64,000 bases of DNA, taken from Heloderma charlesbogerti. Its lineage: Eukaryota > Chordata > Lepidosauria > Squamata > Helodermatidae. The position numbers and the translations under genes are program-made. The DNA lies in NCBI GenBank assembly GCA_026122225.1, contig JANEZZ010002239.1, positions 248,001 to 312,000 on the forward strand, given 5' to 3'. Below, in pieces: positions 11,530 to 22,944 of the stretch. The notes under the pieces are model-generated. The model ran no database searches. It saw only the letters and a list, made by a program, of their open reading frames with translations, and was not told the origin of the DNA. Within the stretch, counting starts at the first letter, position 1. Every line of letters begins with the position of its first letter.

Positions 11530-12980
11530 AAAAGGGCACATCCACTACACTCTAATTTAGGAAATCAGATACACTGTTTCATCCTGCAAGACAGCCCTCT
11601 TGGAAAGGAGGACAGGAAAGTATTACCTTCAATACTTTGTAGAACATGGAATTTTTGCAGGGGCAGCTTGCCAAATAGGTAAAGGAAAGCTGCATCTATT
11701 TACATTCCATCTTCTACACAATTTATAAAGGTGCAGGAGCCTGAGCATCCAGTCCCAACCACAAAAATTAACAGGGCACTCCCTTCAGCTGCTGTTGGAC
11801 TCTACTAGATGTCAGGGACTATTAGGAAATCATTGTGGGTGGGCTGTGAAGTCAGCATGGCTACGGCTAGCTTCATGCCAAGGGTGTCCCAAGGGTTTCT
11901 GAGGGGAAGAAAGGGAAAGAGAGAGAAATTTTACTCCCTTCAGCAGGGCCAGATCTAATCCCTTAGCCAACTTTTTTCCAATTAATTTTCTTTGTATGCT
12001 CCCACCTCCATCCCAGCACACATTTTTATTTTTAAAATAAAGCAAAACTGGGGAAAAGCCATGAAATCAAAGAAAAATATATATCAACAGACAATAGCCC
12101 AAATCCAGTCACGTACAACTAGGGACCCCAAATGGGAATGCACATTCTTATCCACATCAAAAGATACATCGTGATAGTTCAGAGGGGGCTAGATGAGCAC
12201 CGTGATTTGTATATACATATTGACTGTGCATACGAAAACACTCTTTTCATGCAGATTTGCCTTGCTGGAGTGGTTCAACCATTTAAATCTAAAGCACTGA
12301 AGGAAAAATGTTACCTGCAATTTTTCTTAATATTTTCTACCCCATTTCTTCTGTTGCATTCTTATAAAATTCTATTTTATTTTTATCTCATGGCAAAACA
12401 AAATGGAGAAAAACCATGAAGATACCAATACCAACATCCCAATTAAAGTTAGTGATATTTCACATGGTATATGAAATGAAACTATTTGCAGAAGTTTAGC
12501 AACAGTTGATAAATACATCAATTAAGACATCTGTTGGTCTCTCTAGCAAGATACCAACAACCTAGATATGTCTCCTTCACTCTGTCAAGGATAAACTATT
12601 ACTACAATATTGATAATTTGTTACATAGCATCCCTTGAAGTCCTATAAAAAAATACCAGCCTGCCATCCATTGCTTCCCATAAAACATTAGGAGGGAGGT
12701 CAGAAGGCTCTGGCATTGATTGTGTAACCCTACACATTACCATTCCAGTATTTATTTTTTCTTCCTCTCTTGAGAATCTCAGAGGTTTTGGAACAGGAAG
12801 GGGGACATCTAACTCAATCCCCCAGCCACCTCTCAACAATTTTCATAACGCTGCTTTTCAAACTCTGGTTGTCTACACTGTAGATGCTACATCATTCTTG
12901 TCCTGCTCCAGTGGATTATGGGAATTTCCTACAATGATCAATATTCTCTCAGGGTTTGACATTGTCTAAAAACAGCTGAG
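11530..12980. other. Unassigned sequence
   Basis: No gene or family recognised apart from a faint MITE-like GCTGTTGGACTCTACTAGATG at about 11792. Confidence 0.35.
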
Positions 12981-12984
12981 AGCA

Positions 12985-13040
12985 ACCTGGTGTCCTCCAG
13001 ATGTTTTGGACTATAACTATCAGCCCCAGCCAAAAACTTT
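12985..13040 (+). mobile_element. Fragment of the ~125-bp palindromic MITE family
   Basis: CCTGGTGTCCTCCAGATG, TTTTGGACTATAACTATCAG and CCCCAGCC are the left half of the family seen whole at 49923-50042 and 42733-42862. Confidence 0.6.
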
Positions 13041-13229
13041 TTCATTTGTAACATCAGTAGTGTCTGTAACGATCTGCATTTGTCTTTTAGAATAGTTTAA
13101 GTCTACAAATGAAGGCCACCAGGAGATTTTAGGCAAAGTAGCTCATGGGGCCTACATAAAATTGGAAAACTCCTTGTAAGCAGGGACACGTTTGATATCC
13201 AAAGTGGAAAAAATTGCACATTTAAAGCA

Positions 13230-13323
13230 GCAATCCTATACATACACACTTACCTGGGATTAAGTCTAATTGAAGTCCATGGGGCTTATTTCTGAGGAGA
13301 CATGCATAGGATTGTGCTGCCAG
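13230..13323. repeat. ~90-bp squamate repeat, left unit of a dimer
   Basis: The unit opens with GCAATCCTATAC and ends with GCATAGGATTGTGC, so its ends are inverted complements. In between it carries the ACTTACCTGGGATTAAG and TTATTTCTGAGGAGACATG blocks shared with 13730, 59155 and 61110. A hAT-like element sits between this unit and the next. Confidence 0.75.
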
Positions 13324-13718
13324 TAGGGATGCATGGACTATGTAAAATCTGCTTGGTCTGTGTTTTGCAGATTGTCAGGCGCCTTTTGTTCTATCATCCG
13401 CTCACAGACAGATGGGATTTTTTTCATCATGTGGAAAATACACAAGTAATTACGTAAGAGGTTTCATAATAATTTACATAATTCACCTTAGTATGTAACA
13501 TTTAGCGTATTGTCCCCCATTCCATTCAACTTTTCCTCAGCAGAACGTGTGTATTTTCCTATGAATAAATATGCATACATTTGGGGAAAGTAAAAAAAAA
13601 TCTGAAAGTCCATGGATTCCACGCGGCCTGAGGGGTCCCTCTGCAGTGGATTCCACAGGTTGGATTCTTAGAAATCTGAGCTCATTTTCGTCCATCTCGA
13701 ATTTCTCCAACATCCCTA
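13324..13718. mobile_element. Non-autonomous hAT-like element, family B copy 1 (395 bp)
   Basis: The ends are TAGGGATGCATGG and an inverted CATCCCTA. The flanks are GCTGCCAG (13316-13323) and GCTATCAG (13719-13726), an 8-bp target duplication that has decayed at two adjacent positions by transitions. It matches the element at 26843-27257 along its whole length and in the same orientation. There is no transposase-like frame. The 8-bp duplication and TAGGG-type ends point to hAT; that is family knowledge, not a search result. Confidence 0.85.
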
Positions 13719-13726
13719 GCTATCAG

Positions 13727-13821
13727 GCTGCAATCCTATACTCAATTAACTGGGAATAAACCCCACTGGACTCAATGAAACTTCTTTCTGAGTAAACATG
13801 TGGGGTATTGCACTGTAGGTG
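13727..13821. repeat. ~90-bp squamate repeat, right unit of a dimer
   Basis: GCTGCAATCCTATACTCAAT, AACTGGGAATAAACCCCACT and TTTCTGAGTAAACATG follow the same order as the left unit at 13230. Removing the hAT-like insertion leaves the two starts about 97 bp apart. Confidence 0.7.
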
Positions 13822-15000
13822 ACCCAAATTAAGTTATGGTTTTCTGTTCAAATATTGCTGATCTCTCCCCACAACCCACACACACATACACACATACATC
13901 AAATGGCTCTTGGTTATCAGTCAGCCATATTGGGCAGAATGGTTAAAAATGCACAGTTGCCCAGTCTCCTTAGCATGTTCCCATGTATAATTCCAAGCTA
14001 TAGTTTTATGGCTATTGTTATATTTTTTATACATTTTCTCTCTTGCTATGAGACATTTTGCAAAGTGCAAAACAGCATATAAATTCTTAAACAAATAAAT
14101 GAAAACATTAAACTGGTCAGCGCTTTCATTGGGGAGCACTAGTAAGCAATAGCCTGCCACCATTTGCAATAGCAAGCTGGTTAGCTCTTTCAGCAGAGGA
14201 TGTATGATGCATCCAATATACCAGGATATGAACTAAACATTCCAAAACTCCCGCCCTTTCAAAAATCACGTATCTGGTTGGGCAGATACATGTCCTGAAT
14301 TGGCCAGGTAAGCCAACGTTCAGCTAGGTAAAAGTGCTCCTACAAATAACTGGGAAGCCTTTACAAATCGTTACCATAAGGCACTATGGAAAAATTGGTA
14401 TAGGGTTTTATCTGTAGGGCTTTGTCTTGCATTTCCTCTGATGTTTCTTCAGTGAGTTTCATATTTTAGACATAGGTTTCAATAACATAAAGTTCCAGCA
14501 GAACCTCCAGTGATCTGATCTAACAGTTGTGGGGGAGTGTTCATTCAACAGGTGAGAAGAAAGAAAATAAAGGATTACAATGCATGTTACAAAATAGCAC
14601 AGTCTAAGACAATGGTTCCCTCAAACAGGATTGATGGTGGCGACAGGCAGCACAGATTGAATGGTCCTTTTCTCAAGGACGCACAAGGGGGACTCCCTCA
14701 TTGAGAGATAATGCCTTTTGAAGCAATTCAGGCCAGACTTTCTGAGGTATTGGTCTGTCTCCAATCTTCCCTCCCCACTCGCCCCCACTCTTAAATGGAT
14801 TATGTGACAGCCTGTCTATCCACTCTGACTGACTGGCAGAGGCCTATCATGACCAGCAGAAGTCAATTAATCTTCTGCTTACACATGGCCTTTCTGAGCC
14901 AAGCTAAATTTTTATAACCGGATACTGCACTGTTTCAAATTCTGCCCTCACACTTTCACATCCACTCTGAGGAAAAGTATGTGAATTAAATACATGTGTA
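13822..15000. other. Unassigned sequence
   Basis: No gene or family recognised. A short CACACATACACAC tract lies at 13877-13896. Confidence 0.35.
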
Positions 15001-15005
15001 GCATG

Positions 15006-15033
15006 CACGCGCGCACACACACACACACACACA
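15006..15033. repeat. (CG)n/(CA)n microsatellite
   Basis: A few CG units lead into about eleven CA units. Confidence 0.95.
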
Positions 15034-17900
15034 GTTTTTAATACACTACAACACTTATCAGGGCTTTTTGTTTTCTTTTTTTGCAGCAGGAAGATGTAAC
15101 ACTCTTACAAAAACGGCTCCAATTTAGAAATCAAGAGAGACAGATTAGCATTTCTGACAGGTCCCCTGGGAAAGGAAGAATGAGCAGGCCCTTTATAAAG
15201 CAAAGGTCAAATCGATGTGAGGATTTTCCTGATCTCCAGGAGCTAAGTGAGGTTGCACTTATTTGATTGCAATTCCCTAGGGCCAAATTCCAAAATGCCA
15301 CAGTTGCTCCGTTGCCTTTATACTACACCTCACTCAACATCAGCTACCCTTAACCCATTGTATTCGGATTGGGATATACTGAGTAAATTACCTCCCCTAC
15401 CAAAGGTAATTTTAATGCTCCGTTTTGCAAGCTAGGCTTGAATTAGAGGCCTAAAAATCTAGATTACTAGATACACAACCCATTGAGGATATCTCAATGG
15501 AAGTGACATATTTTTGGTAAGAATCACATCCCTTTGTATAGGTCACAAGCACAGGAGTTGTCACTTGTTACTAGTCTAACTTAAGTCGCATTCATTTCAA
15601 TAGGTCTACTATAACTAGGACTAACACTGGATACAACCCATTATTTGGAATAATGATTACACACAGGTTTTTTCAAGTTAGTTCAGATCTTCTCCCTCAT
15701 CCAGTGGTATTTCTATTCCCTTAAATTTGGCATTTCAAATTACTCTTTCTATCACTTCTGAAAATCATTACATCCCTTGCAAAGTTCCTTATATATACAC
15801 AGGCTTTCCATTATTTTCTATGACTCTGGTCAAAGCTTCCCAAGATCCATTCAGTTTTCTAACACTGATACAGGTGCTGATGTCTCACACATACTGCCAG
15901 TCATCTGATCATAAGCAATCATATTAATTGCCTTTGCTTTTCATCTTGCTAAATAGAGCTACCCTTTTGCATGTTCCTTTGGGGGTGGTGACAAGACCCT
16001 GCTCCATTTTCTTCACCGAGGGCCATGTTACTTGAACCGTGTGTCATCACTTGCTGCCCACTTGAGCTGTAGGACTTCCTCTCTGCATTAAGTGAAAAAA
16101 GATTGTTCTCAGCAATGACTTTTATCTTTCTGAACACAGTCCAGTCAGCCTGGATTTCTTCAAAATGTCTCCCATCTGCTTCCGATTTGGACTACAGCAG
16201 GCATTCAAGGTAGATGTATTCTTATTTATTTAATTATGGCCTCATCCCCAGGGATCCTTTCTTTCTGCTCCAGTTTTATTATGCCTGCTCTTCATTTCCC
16301 GAACATTTTTGAGTACCTGTTTTATGGTTTTTCATGACTGGGCTACGCTACCAATTCCTACCCCTGTCAGTGTTGTCTACAAGCAAGACAATGTAAAGAC
16401 CTTGTCTTGAATAATGGCCACAAGATGCTGTTTGGGCAAATGATAAAGGACAATTTGGTGGACATGTTCTTATTCTTTAATTGGAGGTCCATGGGGCTCT
16501 TGTTTAAGAACAAGAACTTAAGAATTAGGAACTTCAAACATCTCTATTTGCATTTTAAAAGACTCTTGTCCCAATGCATAACAATCAGCAGTATTGCACT
16601 AGGCTGAATATCATTTGCAGGCACAATTTGTTTAGGGCAGAATGGCAAATTATTGTGGCAAATATGCATGTTCCCAAATTTGTGTTTCTTGAAGTAATGC
16701 ACATTTGGAGGCAGAGGGGCATATGTAAGAAAGAATAACTGATTCTCCACTGCAAGTGAAACTCCCAAGTTGTTTTCCCCTCTGCCAGGATTACTTCCAG
16801 TTTTAGGGTCTGGCTAAGGAAAAATAATTAAAAACAGACTGGGGAAGGGCATTTGTAGGGGAGAACCAACCGGCAGAGGAACTGTTAAGCACCCCTGCCC
16901 AGAAGTTCTCCTCTCTAGGTGCCACCCACCTTATGAGACATCTGTGGTTGGAAATCCTGTGTTTTCTTTGTATCATGGAGCAATACCTTCAGTACAGAGG
17001 AAGGCAAAAGATACCCTATAGTAGGCTTCTTTGGCTAGCTTATAGATCAAGCCACTGAGAAACAGGCAAAGCAACTATCAATAGCCTCCTATGATGTAGG
17101 GATGTGCTGCCAGTTTGGAATACTGTGTACAGTTTTGGCTCAAAGACATGTTTAACATGTAGCTTGCAGCTATATCTCCACTTTTTTTTTAAGTGGTTAA
17201 AAGCACGGTGTGGGGGACAATTCTTATCAGCCAGGAGGGAAGGTGTGCACCATCCTTCCTCAACTGCCACCTTCCCAAAAATTCACACACACACCCTTCA
17301 TGGCTAGAAACATTAGAAAAAGCATTAGAATCATAGCATCCATTCCCCCCACCCCAGTTGACTTACATATATGGTCCAACAGCAGATATATCACAACAGT
17401 CTGCTGACTGTCTGCATCAGCCCTAAGTTCCTGCATATAGCAACCATTTAAAAGACCCTTTAGAAAGTCTTTAAAAAAAAGACCCTAAAAAAGACCCTAA
17501 AGGCTATAGGAAGCTATCAGAAAGGAAAATTCAACCTGCAAGGAGCATGAACAAAAAAGTTGAGACTTGTTTAAAGTTTGGGATGTGTTTTTTTCCCCCA
17601 GTGGTGCAAGTTGAAAGATGTTTCTATTTAGTTAGAAAAATATGGCTTATTGCAAAGTAATTTCTATTTCTTTCTGTACCACAAGATGTAAACTAATCTG
17701 GTTAGCTGGAGAAACATGGTTGCAGTAAATTCTGGGTACCAGATCTTGAAAAAGATGTAAGGTCATCTTTGCAACTCTTATCTGCAAGATTGATGCAATT
17801 CATAATGGATTTTTTTTTTTTTACTTCCTGCAATTCCTCTTTCCCTGATGACTATTAGCGTTTCATTGAATATGCTTGGAGATGCATGACAAATATTATC
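15034..17900. other. Mostly unassigned sequence
   Basis: No gene recognised. A decayed piece of the ~90-bp repeat may lie at 15577-15645. A short CR1-like stretch (GGAATACTGTGTACAGTTTT at 17117-17136) is possible. A 12-T run is at 17811-17822. Confidence 0.35.
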
Positions 17901-17904
17901 AGCA

Positions 17905-17982
17905 TAAACCCATACTGGTTTACTCAGAAGTAAGTCCCACTTACTTACTCTCAGGTAAGTGTGGATAGGATTGCAGCCTTAA
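17905..17982 (-). repeat. ~90-bp squamate repeat, single copy
   Basis: TTACTCAGAAGTAAGTCCCA and GGTAAGTGTGGATAGGATTG, then CAGCC, are the inverted form of the TGCAATCCTA...ACTTACCTG...TTCTGAGTA repeat. Confidence 0.65.
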
Positions 17983-18089
17983 TGTGTTGGAATGAAAAAG
18001 AAATGCAAAAAAGTAGCAACATTTCCTAAAGCTATAGGTTCCATGTCATTGAAAGCCTATTTACCATATGCTTGAAAGATTCTAGGAAA

Positions 18090-18648
18090 GTGATCTTGAT
18101 AGACTGGAGCACTGGACAGAAAATAACAGAATTAAATTTAATAGGGATAAATGCCAAGTTCTGCACCTAGGAAAAAGAAACCAAATGCACAATTACAATA
18201 TGGGGGATACATGGCTCAACAACACTACAAGCGAGAAGGATCTTGGAATCGTTGTGGATCACAAGCTGAATATGACCCAACAATGTGATGTGGCTGCAAA
18301 AAAGGCAAATGCTATTTTGGGCAGCATTAATAGAAGCATAGCTTCCAAATCCCGGGAAGTAGTAGTTCCTCTGTACTCAACACTGGTTAGGCCTAATCTG
18401 CAGTACTGTGTCCAGTTCTGGGCACCATACTTTAAGAAGAATGCAGACAAGCTGGAGAGGGTTCAGAGGAGGGCAACAAAGATGATCAGGTGACTGGAAA
18501 CAAAGTCCTAAGAAGAGAGACTGAGCATGTTTAGAACTGGGCATGTTTAGCCTTGAGAAGAGAAGACTGAGGGGAGATGTAGCGCTCTTCAAGTACTTGA
18601 AAGGTTGTCACAGAGAGGGACAGTATCTCTTCTCGATCATCCCAGAGT
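18090..18648 (+). pseudogene. CR1 ORF2 reverse-transcriptase C-terminal fragment
   Basis: The conceptual translation runs open from about 18090 to a stop at 18491-18493. It includes FNRDKCQVLHLG, SEKDLGIVVDHKL, AILGSINRSIASKSREVV and YCVQFWAPYFKKNADKLERV. These are the segments that follow the catalytic palm in CR1-clade ORF2 proteins. Downstream, another frame reads FSLEKRRLRGDVALFKYLKG, so a stop and a frameshift separate two parts of the original protein. The N-terminal half, with the endonuclease and the YADD site, is absent, as usual for 5'-truncated CR1 copies. The fragment is cut at 18648 by the hAT-like insertion. It cannot make a working enzyme. The CR1 assignment is firm, the subfamily unknown. 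Confidence 0.92.
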
Positions 18649-19555
18649 TAGGGATGTATGAAAGTTCCGCCACGGATCTCGGGGAGGCCGAATGCCAGCG
18701 CATTCGGCCCCCTGAAATCGGTGACAGAACAGCCCGCCACCCCCCCGGGACGGGACTTACCTGGGGCGGATCTTCTTGGCAGCAGCTGCGGTTTGGTGGC
18801 GGCAGCTGAGGCAGCCGGTCTTCCGACCGGCTCCCGCTGCCGCCATTTCCAGGTTTAAAAAAAAAGAAAAAGTGATAGACTATGTAAAGATTTACGTAGG
18901 TTTTAAAAAAACACCATGATAGGCTACGTAAATCTTTACATAGCCTATCATGGCTGATTTTTTTTTTTTTAAATGCGTGTATGCAAATGATGGCGGCCAT
19001 GGCCGCCGCCATTTGCGTTCCTTATTTTGGCACGTCTTAGGCTACGTAAACATTTGCGTAGACTAAGACAGCGAAAATAAGGGGAATGCAAATAGCGTAG
19101 ATGCTACACTATTTGCGTTCCCCTTATTTCCACCGTCTTAGTCTACGTAAATATTTACGTAGACTAAGACGTGCCAAAATAAGGGACGCAAATGGCGGCG
19201 GCCATGGCCGCCGCCATTTGCGTACGCATGTGTGTGTTTTTAATCAGCCGTGATAGACTACGTAAAGATTTACGTAGCCTATCACGGCTGACTGCAGGGA
19301 CGCAAACGGCGGCGGCTATGGCCGCTGCCATTTGCGTCCCTGCTAGCCAGTGGCTGGATGTCCGGCTGCTGGCGGAGCCGGCTGGTGGCTCTGCAGAATC
19401 GCTGCGGAGCACAGCCGGCCGGCCAGCCAGGATTCCGGGGGGGGGGGAATGGAGCGCCTTCCCCCCCGGCGAGGATTCCGGGGGGAGGGACGGAACGCCT
19501 CCCCCCACACAATCAGCATAATCCCCGAAAGGTAAGTACCTTTCGTACATCCCTA
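18649..19555. mobile_element. Palindrome-rich non-autonomous hAT-like element, family A copy 1 (907 bp)
   Basis: The termini TAGGGATGTATGAAAG and inverted TAGGGATGTACGAAAG agree at 15 of 16 positions. Both sides are flanked by the identical 8-bp duplication CCCAGAGT (18641-18648 and 19556-19563), which fixes the borders. The interior is CpG-rich and built from nested palindromes. One perfect 38-bp palindrome is at 19134-19171, another at 19186-19223, and imperfect ones are at 18914-18953, 19245-19290 and 19294-19343. No transposase is encoded. It sits inside a CR1 copy and is therefore younger than it. The copy at 38898-39343 lies in the opposite orientation. Confidence 0.93.
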
Positions 19556-19819
19556 CCCAGAGTGCAGGACACGGAATAATGAGCTCAAGTTACAGGAAGC
19601 CAGATTCCGGCTGAACATCAGGAAAAACTTCCTGACTGTTAGAGCAATACGACAACGGAACCAATGACCTAGGGAGGTAGTGGGCTCTCCCACTGGAGGC
19701 ATTCAGGATGAGGCTCAACAGCCATCTGTCGGGGTTGCTCTGACTTGGATTCCTGCAATGAGCAGGGGGCTGTACTCAATGGCCTTGTAGGCCCCTTCCA
19801 ACTCTACTATTCTATGAAG

Positions 19820-20105
19820 AGATATCCGTGCATGAATGCTTATGTGCTGATGCTGGAAGTTTGGGAACTTGCGAAGAATAACACTGAAAAGGGCTGTTGC
19901 ACAAGTCTGCCTCACACATTATTAACCTCTGTCTGGGAAATCATCAGAGCCTCATAGCATGAACAAGGAAAGGAGCTCTGGTTCGTACTTGGGGCGGGGG
20001 GAGTATGAGAGAGAGAAAGTTTTGCATATTGTTTGTATAAACATACTAGCTCCCAAACTCTGACTAGTGGAAATGTTTCATTTCTTCAGCATGCAGTTCC
20101 CTACT
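19820..20105. other. Unassigned sequence
   Basis: No gene or family recognised. Confidence 0.3.
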
Positions 20106-20107
20106 GA

Positions 20108-20197
20108 GGTTGTTGGACCCCAGAGCCTGTCATCCCTGGCTGGGGCTGGGACTTGGAGTCCATCAACATCTGCAGAGCTGCAGGTTGCCTACCCCTG
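20108..20197 (+). mobile_element. Palindromic MITE family, left-truncated copy
   Basis: GTTGTTGGACCCCAGAGCC and TGGCTGGGGCTGGGACTTGG, then GGAGTCCATCAACATCTGCA and CAGGTTGCCTACCCCTG, follow the family order; the left terminus is missing. Confidence 0.7.
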
Positions 20198-20199
20198 GT

Positions 20200-21060
20200 C
20201 TAAGCTATTCATAGGATCTTTTGATCCTCAGGTGGTCGGGATCTCAGCTTGCACTGACTTCCAATGAAGTCCCATTAACTTCACAAGATAACAGATTCTG
20301 GAGTTTTATTTTCTGAGTTCATATTATGAAATATGCAATGACTGACATGCATTAATATACATTTTCTTAACAAAGAACACCACAGCAATTAAGATTATTC
20401 TGTCAGTGGTTACAACTCTTTAAAATAACAAGACAAGATAAAATTCTGAGAATTTGCAGTACTAAGTAGAGTACATATAAAGAAACCCAGAAGGGTTTGC
20501 TGTCGGGTTTTCCTATCATTTATAAGGCTGTCAGTCAAGCAGCTTTACTAAGCTGAACCAAACATCAGAAAATATATATGCATGGGCTTGTACACAAGAT
20601 TTCAAATGGCCTTAAATCAGATGAAGTCTGGAGAATATCCAGCCAACCACTTTACTACTCAAATTTATCACACATCTCACATCTGCAGCAAGATGGTTTT
20701 GCTTGGCAAATACTTTTCTAAAAGATGCCGGGCAAAGCTGAAATAGTTTGTAGGTTACACTTGGTTGCAGTGAGTAGCCAGTGTTTCTGATGCCTTGCCA
20801 AGTGTATCAGAACCTCTTTGGTCAGGAAAGTGGGCCAAAAACATTACAACATGAATCTCCAAAGCACTCAGAATTAGCCAAACATTGCTCACGTTGGAGT
20901 CAATTGAAGTCTTGTTGCCGACATCCAGAAGAACAATGGTGTATGTTCCTGAACATTTCTCTTTATGCAACCATTCCTTTTGTTCAGTATTAAGATGAAA
21001 CCCATTGTTTTTCCTCCTATAAACCATGAAGTGGTTCAGTCTGTTGCACAAGAAAATTCA
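20200..21060. other. Unassigned AT-rich sequence
   Basis: No gene or family recognised. Confidence 0.3.
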
Positions 21061-21072
21061 TGTTCACTCACC

Positions 21073-21423
21073 CAGGGCTGGCATCAAAAGTAGGCATGGT
21101 TGGGCACCTGCCAAGGGCCCACACCCCAGCAGGGGCCCACTGACAAGAACCCCACTGACAAGAACCCCCTGAACTTGCTCCTCCTCTCCACCACTGCTTG
21201 TTCCCCTGCCTCTTGCTCTGGTGCAGACAATGATGGTAATAAGGAGGAGCAGTAGATGCTCACTGTCTCTCCGCTTGACAAGCAAGCAAGTTTGAACTAT
21301 CAGAAAGAGGATGAGGAATTATAGCAACTAGTGACAATGGTGATGAGACGGTGGAGTCATGGAGGGAGGGGCTGGTGGAGAGTGTCTTGCCCAAGGGCCC
21401 TCAGAAACCTGGATCTGGCAGTG
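21073..21423. mobile_element. Probable hAT-like element (~351 bp)
   Basis: The left end CAGGGCTGGCATCAAA and the inverted right end CACTGCCAGATCCAGG are similar. Internal blocks CCAAGGGCCC (left, about 21105) and CCAAGGGCCC (right, about 21391) are also present; this block is nearly self-complementary. The flanks CACTCACC (21065-21072) and TACTCGCT (21424-21431) agree at five of eight positions, with only transitions between them. This is a plausible but decayed target duplication. A 10-base segment (CTGACAAGAACCCC region, 21140-21166) is tandemly repeated inside. Confidence 0.45.
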
Positions 21424-21434
21424 TACTCGCTCGT

Positions 21435-22685
21435 CAACCACACACAGACAGACACACAGGGACAGAGCTGCTCTTCTTTGTCTCTTTCTCCCTTCTTCCA
21501 GGCCTAATTTGCTGTTCTCTGAAATGTCAGCACTGTAACCAACATTACTGTCATACAAGGATGTGTAAACTGTAGTATAGTGGCCTTTCTGACTTGCCAT
21601 ATCAGGAAGTGCCAGAGTCAGCACTCAGGCACTATACTTTCAGTTATTGTTCAGCATTCCCTGCAGCACTATGCTGAATAGCCTGTTGACAATAAGCCTT
21701 ATTTATTAAAGTTGTAGTGGTTGGTGGTTCTATGTCCTCTATATGGCCTTTTCTTCATGATATATGTTGGAAACTATGCTCCTGACTCATCAGGAAATTG
21801 AGATTAGATTGCCATTCTGAAAAATAAGGCCAGATCATACAGGTGAAAGGGTCTGCATCCAGACCACACCACCCCCAGATACAGAATCACATCCAGAAGC
21901 TTCCTATATGAAATGGCACTCTGCAGATATGCTCCCACTGCAATGTATGTGTTTGCAGTGGACCTTTTTGGTTTTTGCAATACATTTCTCTGTGCAAACC
22001 CCTAAAATGGCAAAAAGAAATGAGGGAAGGGCTGTACCACCTGTATAAACTAGCTCTAAGTCTCATAAGAAAAGCTTATCCTGCCATGATTTCTTGCCCA
22101 GTTCACTTGAGCCAAGAGTGCCTGGATAAGAGGCAGGTTGACATCACACCGTCTTCATGCCTATCAAAACAAAACCTTTCAACAAGCCCCATCCGCAGGC
22201 CCTCCTACTGTAAGTGAACGTTCAGAAGAATTTGCTGTCAGCAATGGAGAGTCTACCTATTTTTTCTCTAACATTCTCAACAGATGAACAAGAACATACA
22301 TGAAACCAAAGCAAACATTGTGAATTGTTAGAGACTCACACAACCTCATAAGATCACCCTTTTCTTTGGCCCTTCAACAGAGTGTCAATAGAAGAAACAG
22401 TCCTAATTGTCAAATAGAAGGAGGAGGAAACATCTGCTGATACTGTGCACCTCACATGTTTGGCACTTGATACTGATGGTACTATTCTGCATGTGTACAT
22501 TCTATTAACTGGAATGTCCCTTATCACTGACTACTGACCTTCCCTTCCATGGTCGTCATTTTGTCCTAAACTTAAAGCTACAACTTTCTCAGCTTCATAT
22601 GGAAGATACTCTGATCACTTGTCATTTTGGTTGCCCTTTTCTGTGTCTTTTTCATCACTACATATTCTTTTCAAAATCTAAACTG
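21435..22685. other. Unassigned sequence
   Basis: No gene or family recognised. Confidence 0.3.
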
Positions 22686-22689
22686 TATA

Positions 22690-22942
22690 AGTTATTCTTG
22701 GTTTGAGTGTTGGACTGGGACTTGAGAGACCCGGGTTCTAGTCCCACTCACTAGGCCATAGAGCTCACTGAGTGACTTTGGGCCAGTCACAGACCCTCAG
22801 CCTAACGTACCTCACAGAGTTGTTGTTGTGAGGATAAAATAGGAGGAGGAGGAGGACTATGTACGCAGCTTTGGGTTACTTGGAGGGAAAAAGGAGGGAT
22901 ATAAATGCAATAAAGAAATTAAATACATAAATAAATACTCTC
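22690..22942 (+). mobile_element. MIR/CORE-type SINE
   Basis: A tRNA-type B box is seen as GGGTTCTAGTCCC near 22734. It is followed by the conserved order CTCACTGAGTGACTTTGGGC, CAGTCACAGACC, CTCAGCCTAACGTACCTCAC and GTTGTTGTGAGGATAAAAT, which is the MIR-like core. The 3' end reads GGGATATAAATGCAATAAAG and a TAAATACATAAATAAATA tail, in keeping with L2-mobilised SINEs. The A box is degenerate. The copy at 44027-44155 contains only the 3' half. Confidence 0.85.
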
Positions 22943-22944
22943 TT

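Larger units (their letters stand above)
18090..19817 (+). mobile_element. CR1 LINE 3' part, split by a hAT-like element
   Basis: Two pieces (18090-18648 and 19556-19817) join into one CR1 3' region once the 907-bp insertion and one target-duplication copy are removed. The left piece encodes the C-terminal part of the reverse transcriptase. The right piece continues with a frame reading FRLNIRKNFLTVRAI and ends in ATGGCCTTGTAGGCCCCTTC, CAACTCTACT and ATTCTATGAAG, the standard CR1 3' end. A second subtype (TTCTTAT end) is present at 6902 and 25773. Confidence 0.92.

Noticed and set aside
17096..17110. hAT left end (TAGGGATGTG)
   Set aside because: No partner end; the following sequence resembles a CR1 reverse-transcriptase fragment instead.
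19164..19550. 109-134-codon frames on both strands in 18608-19550
   Set aside because: They are by-products of the palindromes: the same peptide (MAAAMAAAICV) is read from both strands.
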